DNA from: Azospirillum endophyticum
GTDB taxonomy: Bacteria; Pseudomonadota; Alphaproteobacteria; Azospirillales; Azospirillaceae
Length of the DNA: 64,000 bases
Direction: 5' to 3'
NCBI RefSeq assembly: GCF_016595245.1
Contig: NZ_JAENHM010000058.1
Span: 418,369 to 482,368 of the forward strand
In this document: one piece after another, positions 1-8,573 of the stretch
How the letters are laid out: each line of letters opens with the position of its first letter
How positions within the stretch are numbered: position 1 is the stretch's first letter
Notes under the pieces: generated by a model
Seen by the model: only the letters and a program-made list of their open reading frames with translations
What the model was told of the DNA's origin: nothing
The model's database searches: none
Program-made: the position numbers and the translations under genes

Positions 1-441
1 CTTCATCAGGGTGATGCGGTTGACCCCGGTGCAGGGGATGTGGCGCAGCTCCGCCGCCCCCGGCAGGACGGAGACCTCCTGGGGCGCGCGCTGCCGGCGC
101 AGGCGCTGCAGGGTCTTCTCCAGCCGCGCCGGATCGGCCGGCTTCAGCAGATAGTCGAAGGCATGCTCCTCGAAGGCCTGGACGGCATACTCGTCATGGG
201 CGGTCAGGAAGACGATGCGCGGCATCCGCTCGGGATCGAGCATGCCCAGCATCTCCAGCCCGCTGACCCGCGGCATCTGGATGTCGAGGAAGACCACGTC
301 GGGCGCCTGCCGGTTGATGGCGCCGATCGCCTCGATGGCGTTGGCGCATTCGCCGAGGATGCGGATGTCGGCGGCCTCCTCCAGCATCCGGCGCAGCTCC
401 TCGCGCGCCAGCGGCTCGTCGTCGACGATCAGGACGGTCAT
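1..441 (-). CDS. btsR: LytTR-type response regulator BtsR (3' end outside window)
   Basis: Response regulator partner of the sensor kinase immediately upstream. The N-terminal receiver domain is visible: acidic pair VDDE at residues 7-9, phospho-acceptor Asp53 in FLDIQMP, and the conserved Thr and Lys of the domain (FLTAHDEYA, LLKP). The last visible residues (HIPCTGVNRITLMK) are the beginning of the LytTR DNA-binding domain, which continues beyond base 1. In E. coli BtsSR responds to extracellular pyruvate and activates a transporter gene; the same role is inferred here. The start at 441 gives the usual MTVLIVDDE N-terminus. An in-frame ATG at 468 overlaps the btsS stop as ATGA, so translational coupling from that codon is an alternative. 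The pair is a tail-to-head operon. Confidence 0.9.
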   Translation of the reverse strand, partial: MTVLIVDDEPLAREELRRMLEEAADIRILGECANAIEAIGAINRQAPDVVFLDIQMPRVSGLEMLGMLDPERMPRIVFLTAHDEYAVQAFEEHAFDYLLKPADPARLEKTLQRLRRQRAPQEVSVLPGAAELRHIPCTGVNRITLMK

Positions 442-464
442 GGCAGGAGAGATCATGGTCGCCA

Positions 465-2171
465 TCATGCAGGCACGGGCTCTTCCAGCGGCAGGCGCAA
501 AGTGACGCGGGTGGAGGCGTCGGGATCGCAGGCGACCGAGACGCCGTAGGCCTCGCCGTAGCGGTTGCGGATGCGGCGGTCGACGATGGTCATGCCCAGC
601 CCGTCGCCGCCCGGCTTGGCCTCGTAGAGCCCGGCATTGTCCTCCACCGACAGCAGCAGGTCGCCGCCGTCGCGCCGGGCCGCGATGCGCACCCGGCCGT
701 CGCCGAGAAGCTGCGCCGTGCCGTGCTTGATCGCGTTCTCGACCAGCGGCTGGAGCGAGAAGGCCGGCAGCCGGGCATGGCGAAGGTTGTCCGGCACCTC
801 GATCTCCACCGCCAGCCGCCCGGTGAAGCGGGCCAGCTCGATCTGGAGATAGGCGCTGACATGCTCGACCTCGTCGGCCAGCGTCGCCATCTGGCTGGGG
901 CGCTTCAGGTTCTTGCGGAAGAAGGTCGACAGGTTCTGCACCAGCTGCCGCGCCCGTTCCGGATCGTTGCGGATGACGGCGGAGATGGTGTTCAGCGCGT
1001 TGAACAGGAAATGCGGGTTCACCTGGGCATGCAGAAGCTTGATCTCCGACTGCGCCAACAGCGCCTTCTGCTGCTCGTACCGCCCGGCCAGGATCTGGTT
1101 GGACAGCAGCCGCGCCACGCCCTCCCCCAGCGTCCGGTTGATGGTGGAGAAGATCTTGGTGCGCGGCTCGTACAGCTTGATGGTGCCGATCACCCCGCCA
1201 TCCTCGCCCACCAGCGGGATGACCAGCGCCGCCCCCAGCCGGCAGGCCGAGCTGATCGAGCAGCGATAGGCCACCTCGTTGCCGTCGGCATAGATGACCT
1301 GATTGCTGGCGATGGCCTGATGCGTCTGCGGCGAGCTGATCGGCGTGCCGGGCAGATGATGGTCGTCGCCGATGCCGATGAAGGCCAGCAGCTTCTCCCG
1401 GTCGGTGATGGCGACGGCGCCGACCCCGGTCTCCTCATAGATGATGCGGGCGACGCGGGTGCTATTCTCGCTGTTGAAGCCGCCGCGCAGCACGCCGTCG
1501 CAGCGCGCGGCGATCTTCAGCGCCTTGGCCGAAAAGGCACTGGACTGCTTCTCGTCCAGCACCCGGCGCTCCAGCAGGATGCGCATGAACAGCGCGGCCC
1601 CGACCGTGTTGGCGACGATCATCGGCGCCGCCACCACCTCGACCAGATGCAGCGCCGCCTCGAACGGCCGGGCCACCGCCAGGATGATCAGCATCTGCAC
1701 CAGCTCGGCGACGAAGGTGACGGCGCCGACGCGCAGCGGGTTGAACAACGGCTCGATCCGGCCGTGGCGCACCATGTAGCGGTGGACCAGCCCGCCGATC
1801 AGCCCCTCCGCCATGGTGGAGATGGCACAGGCCAGCGCCGACATGCCACCCAGCGAATAGCGGTGCAGGCCGCCGGTCAGTCCGACCGCCAACCCCACCG
1901 AAGGCCCGCCGAAGATGCCGCCCAGCACCGCGCCGATGGCGCGGGTGTTGGCGATGGAATCATCGATGTGCAGGCCGAAATAGGTCCCCATGATGCAGAA
2001 GATCGAGAAGATCACGTAGCAGGCCAGCTTGTGCGGCCAGCGCACCGTCACATGGGTCAGCGGCAGGAACAGCGGCGTCCGGCTCAGCAGATACGCGATC
2101 ACCAGATAGACGCACATCTGCTGAAGCAGGGAGAGGACCAGGGTGAAGGGTTCGATGGGTATGACGGGCAT
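465..2171 (-). CDS. btsS: LytS-family sensor histidine kinase BtsS
   Basis: Membrane sensor kinase of 568 residues, close to the length of E. coli BtsS, with near-identical recalled stretches such as SIFCIMGTYFGLHIDDSIAN and SEIKLLHAQVNPHFLFNALN. Domain order: 5TM LYT receptor (about residues 10-200), GAF domain (about 215-345) holding TDREKLLAF, then a His_kinase domain whose phospho-acceptor is the His of LHAQVNPHF, and a C-terminal HATPase_c with N-box ENAIKHG. The known family senses pyruvate and signals to BtsR, which follows directly with a possible ATGA overlap. The 260-bp stretch upstream contains a REP-doublet repeat, so the operon promoter must lie within or beside it. Confidence 0.93.
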   Translation of the reverse strand: MPVIPIEPFTLVLSLLQQMCVYLVIAYLLSRTPLFLPLTHVTVRWPHKLACYVIFSIFCIMGTYFGLHIDDSIANTRAIGAVLGGIFGGPSVGLAVGLTGGLHRYSLGGMSALACAISTMAEGLIGGLVHRYMVRHGRIEPLFNPLRVGAVTFVAELVQMLIILAVARPFEAALHLVEVVAAPMIVANTVGAALFMRILLERRVLDEKQSSAFSAKALKIAARCDGVLRGGFNSENSTRVARIIYEETGVGAVAITDREKLLAFIGIGDDHHLPGTPISSPQTHQAIASNQVIYADGNEVAYRCSISSACRLGAALVIPLVGEDGGVIGTIKLYEPRTKIFSTINRTLGEGVARLLSNQILAGRYEQQKALLAQSEIKLLHAQVNPHFLFNALNTISAVIRNDPERARQLVQNLSTFFRKNLKRPSQMATLADEVEHVSAYLQIELARFTGRLAVEIEVPDNLRHARLPAFSLQPLVENAIKHGTAQLLGDGRVRIAARRDGGDLLLSVEDNAGLYEAKPGGDGLGMTIVDRRIRNRYGEAYGVSVACDPDASTRVTLRLPLEEPVPA

Positions 2172-2307
2172 GGCGGTATTCCCGGCGGCGGCCTCGGTGA
2201 ACCGGCCCCGCTCAGCGCCATCCTACACCGGCGGGCTCCCGCCGCCGATGGGACATCCTTGCATGCCTCCGGTCATGCCTCCCGATGCCTCTTGAGGCCG
2301 GGAAGAT

Positions 2308-2419
2308 CCCCTCTCCCCCCCGGGGAGAGGGTTAGGGTGAGGGGGTCGCGCGGCAGGATTTTCGGGAAAGGCATGCAGTGCATCCCCCTCACCCCGACCC
2401 TCTCCCCGGGGGGAGAGGG
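2308..2419. repeat. REP-doublet (REPIN-like) repeat, family 1, copy A
   Basis: Two inverted GC-rich palindromic units flank a ~45-bp spacer. The left unit reads CCCCTCTCCCC..CGGGGAGAGGG followed by a GGGTGAGGGGG tail; the right unit is its mirror (CCCCCTCACCCCGACCC, then TCTCCCCGGGGGGAGAGGG). Two more copies occur at 14601-14709 and 58021-58188. It fills the gap between the polysaccharide deacetylase and btsS, and its hairpins may act as a terminator or mRNA-stabilising structure. Confidence 0.85.
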
Positions 2420-2431
2420 AGCTGGTAGTGC

Positions 2432-3235
2432 TCAGTGCCGACGCGGGGCCGGATGCAGCAGCGCCAGTTCCGGGGTCACCGACTGGCGCATCGCCGCCTC
2501 CCATTCGCTCATGGTGACGAAGCGCAGGCCGCGCCGCTCCCCCTCCTCCAGGATCGCCGGCAGCGCCGCGACGGTCGCCGCCTTGGTGCTGTGCATCAGC
2601 ACGACGGCGCCCGGCGCCAGCCGTTCGACGATGCGGTGGCGGATCACGTCGGGACCGGTGTCCTTCCAGTCCTGGCTGTCGGCGGTCCACAGCACCGTCG
2701 CCATGCCGTGATGGCGTGCCAGCGCCGCCAGCGCGCCGTCGACGTCGCCGTAGGGCGGGCGAAACCATGCCGCCTGCACGCCGACCGATGCCAGGGCCTT
2801 TTCCGCCTGCGCCAGGTTCCACTCGCGCTCTGTCGGCTTCAAGTCGGTGGTCATCGGGTGGGTCTGGGTGTGGCTGCCGACCTCGTTGCCGGACGCCGCC
2901 ACCAGCCTGGCGATCCCGTGATGCTCCGGGATCTTGGCGCCGATGTAGAAGAAGGTCGCCTTCGCCCCATGCGCCCGCAGGATGTCGAGGATCTGCGGAT
3001 CGTTGGCGTCCGGCCCGTCGTCGATGGTCAGCGCCACCACCTTCGCCGCCGGCAGGGTCAAATCCACCTGGGCGAGGTCGAGATCCGATCCGGGGATCAG
3101 ATGCTCGGTCACGAAGGGAGCCGCACCATGGGTGGCGGCATAGCTGCGCTGCCCGGCCGGCACGGCGGACGGCAGGACGAATAGGGCGGCCGCCAGCCCC
3201 AGCGGCAGGACGGCACGGCGGAACAGGGTCATCAT
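2432..3235 (-). CDS. Secreted polysaccharide deacetylase family protein
   Basis: NodB-homology carbohydrate esterase 4 family protein, 267 residues from the chosen start. An N-terminal hydrophobic signal segment (LPLGLAAALFVLPSAVPAG) indicates export. Family motifs are clear: TIDDGPDANDP (motif 1, metal/catalytic Asp pair), the zinc-binding SHTQTHP (motif 2), RPPYGDVD (motif 3), WTADSQDW (motif 4) and VVLMHS (motif 5). The predicted reaction is hydrolysis of N- or O-acetyl groups from an extracytoplasmic polysaccharide; the substrate is unknown. The ATG at 3235 was chosen because it places the signal peptide at the N-terminus; an in-frame extension to 3472 has no signal-like features. It is transcribed toward btsSR but separated from it by a repeat. 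Confidence 0.88.
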   Translation of the reverse strand: MMTLFRRAVLPLGLAAALFVLPSAVPAGQRSYAATHGAAPFVTEHLIPGSDLDLAQVDLTLPAAKVVALTIDDGPDANDPQILDILRAHGAKATFFYIGAKIPEHHGIARLVAASGNEVGSHTQTHPMTTDLKPTEREWNLAQAEKALASVGVQAAWFRPPYGDVDGALAALARHHGMATVLWTADSQDWKDTGPDVIRHRIVERLAPGAVVLMHSTKAATVAALPAILEEGERRGLRFVTMSEWEAAMRQSVTPELALLHPAPRRH

Positions 3236-3366
3236 CGCGGAAACACTTGGGCAGAGGTCGGCGCCGCTCCTCCCCTCGAAAGGGGCAGGTTCGGCAGAGG
3301 ACCGAGCTTTGCGCCCGCCCGCCGCGATGGACAAGCGATTTATTGCGGACCTGCGAGGGGGGCACG

Positions 3367-3406
3367 TTGACGGAGATCTCGCTTGGTTATATGTAACGAT
3401 GGTTAC
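3367..3406 (+). promoter_or_regulatory. Candidate chrB promoter and operator
   Basis: TTGACG (3367-3372), a 17-bp spacer and TATGTA (3390-3395) resemble a sigma-70 promoter. A perfect inverted repeat GTAAC-N4-GTTAC (3393-3406) overlaps the -10 and likely start site, the position expected for a repressor site. The downstream gene encodes the DNA-binding part of ChrB, so autoregulation is the simplest inference. Confidence 0.5.
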
Positions 3407-3420
3407 AGCAACGGTGCAAC

Positions 3421-3963
3421 ATGGTCGTCCTGTCCTGGCTACTCCTGACTTACAAGGTTCCGCCCGAACCATCGGCCAAGCGCATCGCGTTGTGGCGGAA
3501 GCTGAAGGGGATGGGGGCGATCTATCTGCAAAACGGCGTCTGCCTTCTGCCGAAAACCGACGACCACGTCCGTCGGCTGAAGATGCTGGAGAACGATGTG
3601 ACCACGATGGGCGGCGAAGCCGTGATTCTGGAAACGGCCGCGCTCGACCGAGCCCAGGAGGAGAAGGTGACCGCCCGCTTCAAGGCGGATCGCGACGAGC
3701 AGTACCGTGAGTTCCTGGGCCGTTGCGCCGACTTCGAGGCGGAGATCGCCAAGGAGATCGCCATTGAAAAATTCACCTACGCGGAGCTCGAGGAGGAGGA
3801 CACGGATCTCAAGAAACTCCAGGGCTGGCTGGAGAAGATCCGGAAGCTCGACTTCTACGGCGCCGACCTCGCCGGGGAAGCCGCGGCGCGCTTGCGTGCC
3901 TGCGAGACGTTGCTCGACAGCTACGCCCGGCGCGTGTTCGATGCCCATGACGAGAACAGGTGA
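3421..3963 (+). CDS. ChrB N-terminal-domain protein (putative chromate-responsive regulator)
   Basis: 180 residues matching the N-terminal domain of ChrB, the chromate-sensing repressor family: opening WLLLTYKVPPEPSAKRIALW, the GAIYLQNGVCLLP segment, and a helical charged middle region. Full-length ChrB proteins carry a further C-terminal domain that is absent here, so this is a stand-alone ChrB_N protein. It precedes an MFS permease by one base, forming a two-gene operon. No ChrA chromate exporter is in the window, so a role in chromate resistance is only a family-based guess. No clear Shine-Dalgarno site precedes the ATG, and the likely transcript start is very close, so the leader would be short. 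Confidence 0.8.
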   Translation: MVVLSWLLLTYKVPPEPSAKRIALWRKLKGMGAIYLQNGVCLLPKTDDHVRRLKMLENDVTTMGGEAVILETAALDRAQEEKVTARFKADRDEQYREFLGRCADFEAEIAKEIAIEKFTYAELEEEDTDLKKLQGWLEKIRKLDFYGADLAGEAAARLRACETLLDSYARRVFDAHDENR

Positions 3964-3964
3964 G

Positions 3965-5197
3965 ATGACCCGTCAGGACAAGGCCGGTACGGCCGCACCG
4001 GAGACACCCGGAGCAGCCGCGGCGCACCGGGGCATCCCGACCGGCGTGTGGGCGCTCGGCTTTGTGTCCATGCTGATGGACATCTCCTCCGAGATGATCC
4101 ACGCGCTTCTGCCGGTCTACATGGTGACTGTGCTAGGCACCTCGACGCTGGCCGTCGGCATCATCGAAGGCATCGCCGAGGCCACCGCATCGATCACGAA
4201 GGTCTTTTCCGGGGTGCTCAGCGACTGGCTCGGCAGGCGCAAGCTCCTGGCCGTCCTCGGCTACGGGCTCGCCGCCCTCACCAAACCGGTCTTCCCCTTG
4301 GCGGCCTCGCTTGAGTGGGTCGTCGCCGCCCGTTTTATCGACCGGATTGGCAAAGGCATCCGCGGGGCACCGCGCGACGCACTGGTCGCCGACCTTGCCC
4401 CGGCGCATCTGCGCGGAGCCTGCTTTGGCCTGCGTCAGTCGCTCGACACGATCGGTGCCTTTGCCGGCCCGCTTCTCGCCATCGGACTGATGTGGCTGAC
4501 GGCCGACCATTTCCAGGCGGTCTTCTGGATCGCCGTCATCCCGGCCATCCTGTCGGTGGGAGTGATATTGTTCGCCGTGACGGAACCGGAGCGAACAAAG
4601 GAACTGCGCCGGGTCCGCCTGCCGCTTCATCGCGACGAACTCGGCCGCCTGGACGCGGCCTACTGGCGGGTGGTGGCGGTGGCGGCCATATTCACCCTCG
4701 CCCGCTTCAGCGAAGCCTTCCTCATCCTGCGCGCCCAGTCGCTCGGCCTGCCGCTCGCCTTGGTTCCGATCGTGCTGGTGATCATGGGTCTCGCCTACGC
4801 GCTGTCGGCCTATCCGGTCGGCGTCCTCTCCGACCGCGTCAATCGCGTGACCCTCCTGACCCTGGGCTTGGTCGTGCTGATCCTCGCCGATGTCGTGCTG
4901 GCCTTTGCATCCGGCTTCGCAGGCCTCGGCCTCGGCGTCGCGCTTTGGGGGCTGCACATGGGCTTCACGCAGGGGCTGCTGGCGACGCTCGTCGCCGAGG
5001 CCGCGCCAGCGGAGCTGCGCGGCACGGCGTTCGGCCTGTTCAATATGATCACCGGCTTGTCCCTGCTGCTGGCCAGCGTCGTCGCGGGTGCGCTGTGGGA
5101 TGCGACCGGCCCGCAGGGGACCTTTCTCGCCGGCGCCGGCTTCGCGGCAATCGCCATCGCCGGCCTACTGCTCGTCGGCGGCCGCCCGAGGCGCTGA
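3965..5197 (+). CDS. MFS permease linked to ChrB-type regulator
   Basis: Major facilitator superfamily permease of 410 residues with about 12 hydrophobic segments. The signature loop between TM2 and TM3 reads GVLSDWLGRRKLL, the equivalent second-half loop reads GVLSDRVNR, and the motif RFIDRIGKGIRGAPRDALVAD is typical of one MFS subgroup found beside ChrB proteins. It begins two bases after the ChrB_N stop, so it is co-transcribed and probably regulated by it. Substrate unknown; efflux of a toxic oxyanion or drug is plausible but not shown. A strong GC hairpin follows the stop. Confidence 0.85.
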   Translation: MTRQDKAGTAAPETPGAAAAHRGIPTGVWALGFVSMLMDISSEMIHALLPVYMVTVLGTSTLAVGIIEGIAEATASITKVFSGVLSDWLGRRKLLAVLGYGLAALTKPVFPLAASLEWVVAARFIDRIGKGIRGAPRDALVADLAPAHLRGACFGLRQSLDTIGAFAGPLLAIGLMWLTADHFQAVFWIAVIPAILSVGVILFAVTEPERTKELRRVRLPLHRDELGRLDAAYWRVVAVAAIFTLARFSEAFLILRAQSLGLPLALVPIVLVIMGLAYALSAYPVGVLSDRVNRVTLLTLGLVVLILADVVLAFASGFAGLGLGVALWGLHMGFTQGLLATLVAEAAPAELRGTAFGLFNMITGLSLLLASVVAGALWDATGPQGTFLAGAGFAAIAIAGLLLVGGRPRR

Positions 5198-5232
5198 GAT
5201 TGTGGGCCGGTGCCCCGATCTCGGGCCGCCAC

Positions 5233-5261
5233 ACCTGCGGGGGGAGACGCCCCCCGCAGGT
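5233..5261. terminator. Bidirectional hairpin between convergent genes
   Basis: Perfect 12-bp stem ACCTGCGGGGGG / CCCCCCGCAGGT with a 5-nt loop, placed between the end of the MFS gene and the end of the convergent TonB receptor gene. There is no strong U-tract, so termination may be weak or factor-assisted. Confidence 0.65.
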
Positions 5262-5275
5262 CCCGAAACCGGCTC

Positions 5276-7501
5276 TTACAGCTTCGCCCGCAGGGTCAGC
5301 AGCACGGTGCGCGGCTCGCCATAGATGTTGCCCGATTGAGGCGTGCCGACACGCTGGTAATAGCTGCGGTCGAACAGGTTCTTGACGTTGACCGCCGCCG
5401 TGACCTTCTCGGTCACGTCATAACCGACGCGGGCGTCCACCGTCGCATAGCCGCCCTGGGTCAGGCGGGCATAATTCAGCGACGGGAACTCGTTGTACAT
5501 CGAGGTCTGGGCGGTCACGCCGCCGCCGACGCTCAGCCGGTCGTCGATGCTCTCCGGCAGGCGGTAGTTGGTCCACAGCTTGACCTGATGCGTCGGCGCG
5601 ATGGCGGTGAAGGCGCTGCCGGAGTTGGCGCTGCTGTCCAGGCTCTTGGCCCGGGTGAAGGTGTAGCCGGCATAGGCGTCCCAGCCCGGCAGGATCTCGC
5701 CGGAAACGTCCAGCTCGAAACCGCGGCTCTGCGCCTTGCCGCTGGAGATGTAGATCGACTGGTTGGGGAAGCGCGGGTCGGACTGCGGCCGGTTCTCCTC
5801 CTCGATGTGGAAGACCGACGCGGTGGCGTGCAGGCGCCCGCCGAAATAGTCGGCCTTGACGCCGGCCTCGTACTGCCGCCCCTTCAGCGGCTCCAGCACC
5901 TTGCCCGACGCATCCACGAAGGATTGCGACTGGTACATCTGCGTCACGCTGGTGTAGAGCGCATAGGTGGAGTTGACGTCGTAGACGAGGCCGGCATAGG
6001 GCGTGACCTTGCCGCGCACCGACGCGCTGCTTTCCGCGGTGCCGGCGAGCCGGTCGGCATCCACCTTGGTCTGCCACCAGTTCATCCGCCCGCCGACGAT
6101 CAGCTTCAGCGGCTCGGCCAGCTTCAGGCGCAGGACGCCATAGGTGCCCCAGCTGTCGGTGGTGGTCCTGGTGTCCCTCTGCCAGTCCCGCCAAGCCGGT
6201 TCGGGCGCCGAGGCGTCGGGCGAGAAGATGTTCTGCGTCACCGACCATGTGCCGACCGGATTGGCCGCGCGGTGGCGGAAGGTCCACCGCTCGTAGTTGG
6301 CGCCGACCACCGCCTCGTGGGTCCGTCCGAACAGCCCGAAATTGCCGCTGGCCGACAGGTCGGCGCCGATCTGATCCTGGTCGTAGCGGACCTTCTGGGC
6401 GTAGAGCGTCGTCCGGTTGACCCCCGGCGTGACCGGCGAATAGGCGTAGGCCATCTTCCGGTCCATCTCATTGTCGATGTAATGGGTGGCCAGCTTCACC
6501 GCCCAGCCATTGTCGAACCGGTGCTCCAGATCGGCGAAGCCGCCCTTGGTGGTGAAGACATCCTCGTTCCACGTCTCGCCCAGCGAGGTCGAGCGGTCGA
6601 CGTCGAGCAGCCGCAACTGCGCCTGCCCGCCCACCACCGAGGCATAGCCCGGCAGGTTCCAGGCACCCTGGTAGCTCATGCGCTGATACCAGGCGCCGGC
6701 GGTCAGGGTGGTGTCGGGGGTCAGGTCGGCGGCGATGCTGCCATAGGCCACCGCCCGGTCCTGTTTCGTCCAGTCCTGAAAGCCGTTGCGGTCCTGATAG
6801 GCGCCGACGAAGCGGCCGCGCAGGCTGCCGGACTGGTTCAGCGGCCCGGTGATGTCGCCTTCGCCGCGGTAATTGGCATAGGAACCGGCGGTCAGCTCGC
6901 CATAGCCTTCCAGCGTCTTCTTCGGCGTCTTGCGGACGAGATTGATGGCGCCGCCCGGACCGCCCATGCCGTTCAGCAGCCCGGCCGGTCCCTTCAGCAC
7001 CTCCACCCGCTCATACATCGCCAGATCGGGCGAGGCGAAGATGCGGCTGTCCAGCGTGGTCGGCACGCCGTCGAACTGCAGGTTCGTCATCTCGAAGCCG
7101 CGCGAGTAGAACTGCAGGCGGTTGCCGTCGATCGGCTCCACCGTGACGCCCGGCGTCTGCTTCATGGCGTCTTCGAGCGTGATGAGCTTCTGCTCCTCGA
7201 TGCGCTCGCGCGGCACCGTGGTGACGGTCTGCGGCACCTCGCGCGGGGCGAGCGGCAGCTTGGAGCCGACGCTGGTCGGCGGGTTGGCGTCGCGCTGGCG
7301 CTCGGCGCTGACGTCGATCGCCGGCAGGGTCATCGATCCGGACGACGCCGCGCTCCCGGAAGCGCTTCCATTGCCGGACGTCGTCGCTTGCGCCAAGGCG
7401 GCGACCGGCAGCAGCAGGGCCACGGCCGCGACCGACGCCGACAGGACAACCCGCCCCCTGCTCCGCCCCCCGAAGCATCCAGACTGCCCGATTTCCCTCA
7501 T
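5276..7501 (-). CDS. TonB-dependent siderophore receptor
   Basis: 741-residue outer-membrane receptor. The N-terminus has a signal peptide (VAAVALLLPVAALAQA). The plug domain follows (about 75-190): APREVPQTVTTVPRERIEEQ, then the TLEDAMKQTPGVTV and YSRGFEMTNLQFDGVP segments and the VEVLKGPAGLLNGMGGPGG motif. The rest is the 22-strand beta-barrel, ending RTVLLTLRAKL. The layout is that of ferric hydroxamate/catecholate receptors (FhuE/FoxA-like), so Fe(III)-siderophore import powered by TonB is predicted; the exact siderophore is unknown. Two Fur-box-like sequences lie upstream, consistent with iron repression. No FecR/FecI pair or siderophore synthesis gene is nearby. The C-terminus lacks the usual terminal aromatic residue. 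Confidence 0.92.
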   Translation of the reverse strand: MREIGQSGCFGGRSRGRVVLSASVAAVALLLPVAALAQATTSGNGSASGSAASSGSMTLPAIDVSAERQRDANPPTSVGSKLPLAPREVPQTVTTVPRERIEEQKLITLEDAMKQTPGVTVEPIDGNRLQFYSRGFEMTNLQFDGVPTTLDSRIFASPDLAMYERVEVLKGPAGLLNGMGGPGGAINLVRKTPKKTLEGYGELTAGSYANYRGEGDITGPLNQSGSLRGRFVGAYQDRNGFQDWTKQDRAVAYGSIAADLTPDTTLTAGAWYQRMSYQGAWNLPGYASVVGGQAQLRLLDVDRSTSLGETWNEDVFTTKGGFADLEHRFDNGWAVKLATHYIDNEMDRKMAYAYSPVTPGVNRTTLYAQKVRYDQDQIGADLSASGNFGLFGRTHEAVVGANYERWTFRHRAANPVGTWSVTQNIFSPDASAPEPAWRDWQRDTRTTTDSWGTYGVLRLKLAEPLKLIVGGRMNWWQTKVDADRLAGTAESSASVRGKVTPYAGLVYDVNSTYALYTSVTQMYQSQSFVDASGKVLEPLKGRQYEAGVKADYFGGRLHATASVFHIEEENRPQSDPRFPNQSIYISSGKAQSRGFELDVSGEILPGWDAYAGYTFTRAKSLDSSANSGSAFTAIAPTHQVKLWTNYRLPESIDDRLSVGGGVTAQTSMYNEFPSLNYARLTQGGYATVDARVGYDVTEKVTAAVNVKNLFDRSYYQRVGTPQSGNIYGEPRTVLLTLRAKL

Positions 7502-7616
7502 TCCGATGATCCCCCACTCGTCACTGTACCGATGTCGATTTGCCCATTGATTGGCGATGCTCCCCCCGTCGGCGTCCCAACACCGTTCCAGTGCCGGGAA
7601 CAGACGGCTCTGAAAT

Positions 7617-7635
7617 GCAATTAATAATTATTAGC
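7617..7635 (-). promoter_or_regulatory. Fur-box-like site proximal to the siderophore receptor
   Basis: The 19-mer beginning GCAATTAATAATTATTAGC matches the classic Fur consensus at 13 of 19 positions by eye and contains the 12-bp palindrome TAATAATTATTA (7622-7633). It is one of the few AT-rich islets in this region and lies 116 bp upstream of the receptor start. The rest of 7502-7910 holds a second such site and no convincing gene. Confidence 0.6.
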
Positions 7636-7717
7636 ATTTGATGGCCGTCCGTTCCTTCGCTGGATCGTTTTCATGGCAAGCCTGCCGGAGCGATCACGCT
7701 CCGCCTTTCTGCATAGT

Positions 7718-7736
7718 GATATTGATAGTTATTCTC
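7718..7736 (-). promoter_or_regulatory. Second Fur-box-like site upstream of the siderophore receptor
   Basis: GATATTGATAGTTATTCTC matches the 19-bp Fur consensus (GATAATGATAATCATTATC) at 15 of 19 positions by eye. No gene starts between it and the receptor, so it probably belongs to the same promoter region. Iron-responsive repression is inferred; RirA- or Irr-type regulation is an alternative in alphaproteobacteria. Confidence 0.6.
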
Positions 7737-7910
7737 AAGTTGATTTGCAAAATGCCGGTCGTGGCACCGTGGCAGAGAGGGAACTCCGCCCTCTCCTTCC
7801 ACGAGATCGGCAACCGTGGTCGTCCAGCCCGCCAATCGGCGCGTGACGGAGCCGCATCGCGCCGACGCTCCATGACGCGACCGGCCAACCACTCGTCAAC
7901 GCAGTAGGAT

Positions 7911-8573
7911 CTACAGCGCCGCCAGCGCCGCCGGCAGTTCATGCAGGTTGGCGATGGTGAGCGTCGCGTCAGGAAAGGGGTGTTTGCCGAACGCGTCGCG
8001 CACGCCGACGAAGGCCAGCGACAGCTCCGACGCCGCCGCGTAATCCTGCACGGCATCGCCGACGAAGGCCACGCGCTCCCGCCGGAAGCCATGATGGGCC
8101 AGCAGCATAGCCGCCGTTTCCGCCTTGCGTGGCGGACTGCCATGCACCGACACGAAGCGGTCGCCCATGCCCCGACCGGCGACGATCCGCAGCATCTCCT
8201 CGTGCGGCGTCGCCGAGATGACGAACAGGGATGGCCGGCCGGCATGCGCGGCGAGGAAATCCGCCGCGCCGGGGATCTCGGCGCAGGCGATCACCGCCTG
8301 CTCGACCGCCAAGGCGAAATCCTCGACCAGCCGGTCCAGCCGCTCCTCCGCAATGTCACGTCCGAGCACCTCGCGTTCGAAGCGCATCAGCTTCTCCCGC
8401 CGCGGCATGCCGCCGTTGGCGCGATGATAGGCGCGGATGGCATCCTGCACCTCCGGCCCCTCGTCGGCGTAGAGCGTGACGAAGGCCTCCCCCTTCAGGC
8501 CGTTGGAATCGGCCAGCACGCCGTCGAAGTCGAAAATGATCGCGTCCCAGCGTTGATGCAGCATGCCGCTCAT
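7911..8573 (-). CDS. HAD-superfamily hydrolase (phosphatase-like)
   Basis: 220 residues. HAD motif I is IIFDFDGVLADSN (nucleophile and acid Asp pair), motif II is the Ser-Ala-Thr of LFVISATP, motif III is a Lys in PPRKAETA, and motif IV is VAFVGDAVQDYAAA. The alpha-helical cap between motifs I and II is of the beta-phosphoglucomutase/phosphatase type. The substrate cannot be assigned. Its start codon overlaps the matB stop as ATGA, so the two are translationally coupled. Longer in-frame starts run through matB in another frame and were rejected. Confidence 0.85.
   Translation of the reverse strand: MSGMLHQRWDAIIFDFDGVLADSNGLKGEAFVTLYADEGPEVQDAIRAYHRANGGMPRREKLMRFEREVLGRDIAEERLDRLVEDFALAVEQAVIACAEIPGAADFLAAHAGRPSLFVISATPHEEMLRIVAGRGMGDRFVSVHGSPPRKAETAAMLLAHHGFRRERVAFVGDAVQDYAAASELSLAFVGVRDAFGKHPFPDATLTIANLHELPAALAAL

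Noticed and set aside
723..2711. Very long plus-strand open frame (about 660 codons) opposite btsS
   Set aside because: It is the antisense of btsS and the following REP-doublet; composition (His/Gln/Arg/Asp-rich) is typical of the shadow frame in GC-rich DNA, and btsS matches a known family throughout.
5210..7624. About 800-codon plus-strand open frame opposite the TonB receptor
   Set aside because: Low-complexity Arg/Gly/His/Leu composition with no recognisable domain; the minus-strand receptor carries all plug and barrel signatures.
7638..7907. Small plus-strand open frame between the siderophore receptor and the HAD gene
   Set aside because: Overlaps the Fur-box region, has no ribosome site and no protein-like features.
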